Part shown: piece by piece, positions 63,082 through 64,000 of the stretch
How the letters are laid out: each line of letters starts with the position of its first letter
How positions within the stretch are numbered: the first letter of the stretch is position 1
Assembly: GCF_014203325.1 (NCBI RefSeq)
Contig: NZ_JACHIV010000001.1
Coordinates: 4,279,501 to 4,343,500, forward strand
Length of the DNA: 64,000 bases
Direction of reading: 5' to 3'
From: Saccharopolyspora gloriosae
Lineage (GTDB): Bacteria; Actinomycetota; Actinomycetes; Mycobacteriales; Pseudonocardiaceae
Position numbers and translations under genes: made by a program
The notes under the pieces: generated by a model
Told to the model about the DNA's origin: nothing
What the model saw: only the letters and a program-made list of their open reading frames with translations
The model's database searches: none

Positions 63082-64000
63082 ATGGACGGGGTGTTCCGCG
63101 CGGCGACGATCGTCGACGGTTCCGGGCGGGACCGCTACCGCGGCGACGTCGCGGTCCGCGGTGAGCGGATCAGCGAGATCGGCCCGCCGGGCGCGCTCGA
63201 CGGCGAGCGGGTGCTCGACGCCGACGGCCTGGTGCTCGCGCCGGGCTTCATCGACATGCACTCGCACTCCGACCTGCAGATCCTCGCCGAGCCGGACCAC
63301 CTGGCGAAGGTCTCGCAGGGCGTGACGCTGGAAGTGCTGGGCCAGGACGGGCTGTCCTACGCGCCGGTCGACGACGCGACGCTGGCCGCGGTGCGAGCCC
63401 AGATCGCGGGCTGGAACGACGACCCGCCCGGTTTCGACTGGAACTGGCGCGGCGTCGGCGAATACCTCGCGCGGCTGGACACCGGGATCGCGGTCAACGC
63501 CGCGTACCTGGTGCCGCAGGGCACGTTGCGGATGCTGTGCGTCGGCCACGACGACCGGGACGCCACGCCCGCCGAGCTCGACCGGATGCGCCAGGTGCTC
63601 GCGGACTCGCTCGCCGAGGGCGCCGTCGGCATGTCCTCGGGGCTGACCTACACGCCGGGCATGTACGCCTCGGACGCGGAGCTGACCGAGCTGTGCCGGG
63701 TCGTGGCCGCGCACGGCGGTTTCTACAGCCCGCACCACCGCAGCTACGGCGCGGGGACGCTCACGGCCTACGCGGAGATGATCGAGGTGAGCCGCGCGTC
63801 CGGCTGCCCGTTGCACCTGGCGCACGCGACGATGAACTTCGAGGTGAACCGGGGCCGCGCGCCCGAGCTGCTGTCGCTGGTCGACGACGCGCTCGCCGCG
63901 GGCGCGGACATCACGATGGACAGCTACCCGTACCTGCCGGGGGCGACCTCGCTGCACGCGCTGCTGCCGAGCTGGGCCGCCGAAGGCGGTGTCGAGGCGA
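63082..64000 (+). CDS. D-aminoacylase (N-acyl-D-amino-acid deacylase), partial
   Basis: First 306 residues, truncated by the window edge. Amidohydrolase features: metal motif FIDMHSHSDLQ, the D-aminoacylase-type SSGLTYTPGMYASDAELTELCRVVAAHGGFYSPHHRSYG and the His in LHLAHATMNF. Releases free D-amino acids from N-acyl-D-amino acids. ATG with GGAGGT. Together with the previous enzyme and RidA it forms a D-amino-acid uptake/degradation group. Confidence 0.92.
   Translation, partial: MDGVFRAATIVDGSGRDRYRGDVAVRGERISEIGPPGALDGERVLDADGLVLAPGFIDMHSHSDLQILAEPDHLAKVSQGVTLEVLGQDGLSYAPVDDATLAAVRAQIAGWNDDPPGFDWNWRGVGEYLARLDTGIAVNAAYLVPQGTLRMLCVGHDDRDATPAELDRMRQVLADSLAEGAVGMSSGLTYTPGMYASDAELTELCRVVAAHGGFYSPHHRSYGAGTLTAYAEMIEVSRASGCPLHLAHATMNFEVNRGRAPELLSLVDDALAAGADITMDSYPYLPGATSLHALLPSWAAEGGVEA

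Overview
The window is high-GC actinobacterial DNA. GTG and TTG starts, the absence of tRNAs in the 16S-23S spacer, paired DUF5753/DUF397 genes and strong conservation with the Mycobacterium gene order infC-rpmI-rplT-tsnR-pheST-argCJBDFRH ... tyrS-rRNA neighbourhood-recN-pyrG-xerD-parA-scpAB-rluB-cmk point to the Pseudonocardiaceae, most likely a Saccharopolyspora-like organism. No insertion sequence, phage, CRISPR array or tRNA gene was seen.

Layout. 1-6985: the minus-strand group parA / ribbon-helix-helix protein / scpA / scpB / rluB / cmk / plsC (chromosome segregation, condensin, rRNA and nucleotide functions), interrupted by a plus-strand KhtT/KhtU-like cation-proton antiporter pair. 7114-18896: xerD, a DUF1707-TM2 membrane protein, a Nudix hydrolase, pyrG, an orphan DUF5753 regulator, steB/steA, recN, nadK, tlyA and a small conserved protein. 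18993-22099: a HAD phosphatase and a 693-residue protein with an extreme Arg/Asp-rich disordered half and a TPR-like half. 22215-27856: one complete rRNA operon (5S, 23S, 16S on the minus strand) with terminator, processing stem, boxA-like leader and promoter. 27857-37460: tyrS, mpg and a tightly overlapped arginine operon (argC-ACT-argJ-argB-argD-argF-argR-argH, no argG), with a leaderless promoter and a probable ArgR box.

37500-53660 is an accessory region lying between argC and pheT, which are near neighbours in mycobacteria. It holds a DUF5753/DUF397 pair, a WXG100-like small protein followed by a tandemly duplicated module (WXG-DUF1023 serine hydrolase plus LppA-like lipoprotein, twice), a DUF3558 lipoprotein, a D-amino-acid dehydrogenase, a PucR regulator, a P-loop kinase, two paralogous acidic proteins, a DinB-like protein with a broken paralogue, an MBL hydrolase and a membrane Ser/Thr kinase. 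53664-59746 returns to conserved genes: pheT, pheS, a SpoU methyltransferase, rplT, rpmI and infC, the last with a predicted AUC start codon. 60028-64000 holds a DUF1844 protein, a Fae-like protein lacking the catalytic His, and a D-amino-acid catabolic group (RidA, a D-threonine-aldolase-fold enzyme, and the start of a D-aminoacylase).

The most promising unknown system is the WXG/hydrolase/lipoprotein module at 39173-43997: probably substrates of a type VII secretion system encoded elsewhere, each hydrolase paired with a lipoprotein whose gene overlaps or closely follows it, and recently duplicated with a visible junction. Other notable points are a recurring leaderless-promoter arrangement at six genes, an ACT-domain (CASTOR-related) protein inside the arginine operon, a ParA plus RHH pair joined to scpAB, a methyltransferase whose start codon lies in a hairpin loop, and the loss of the usual active-site residue in the Fae-like protein.
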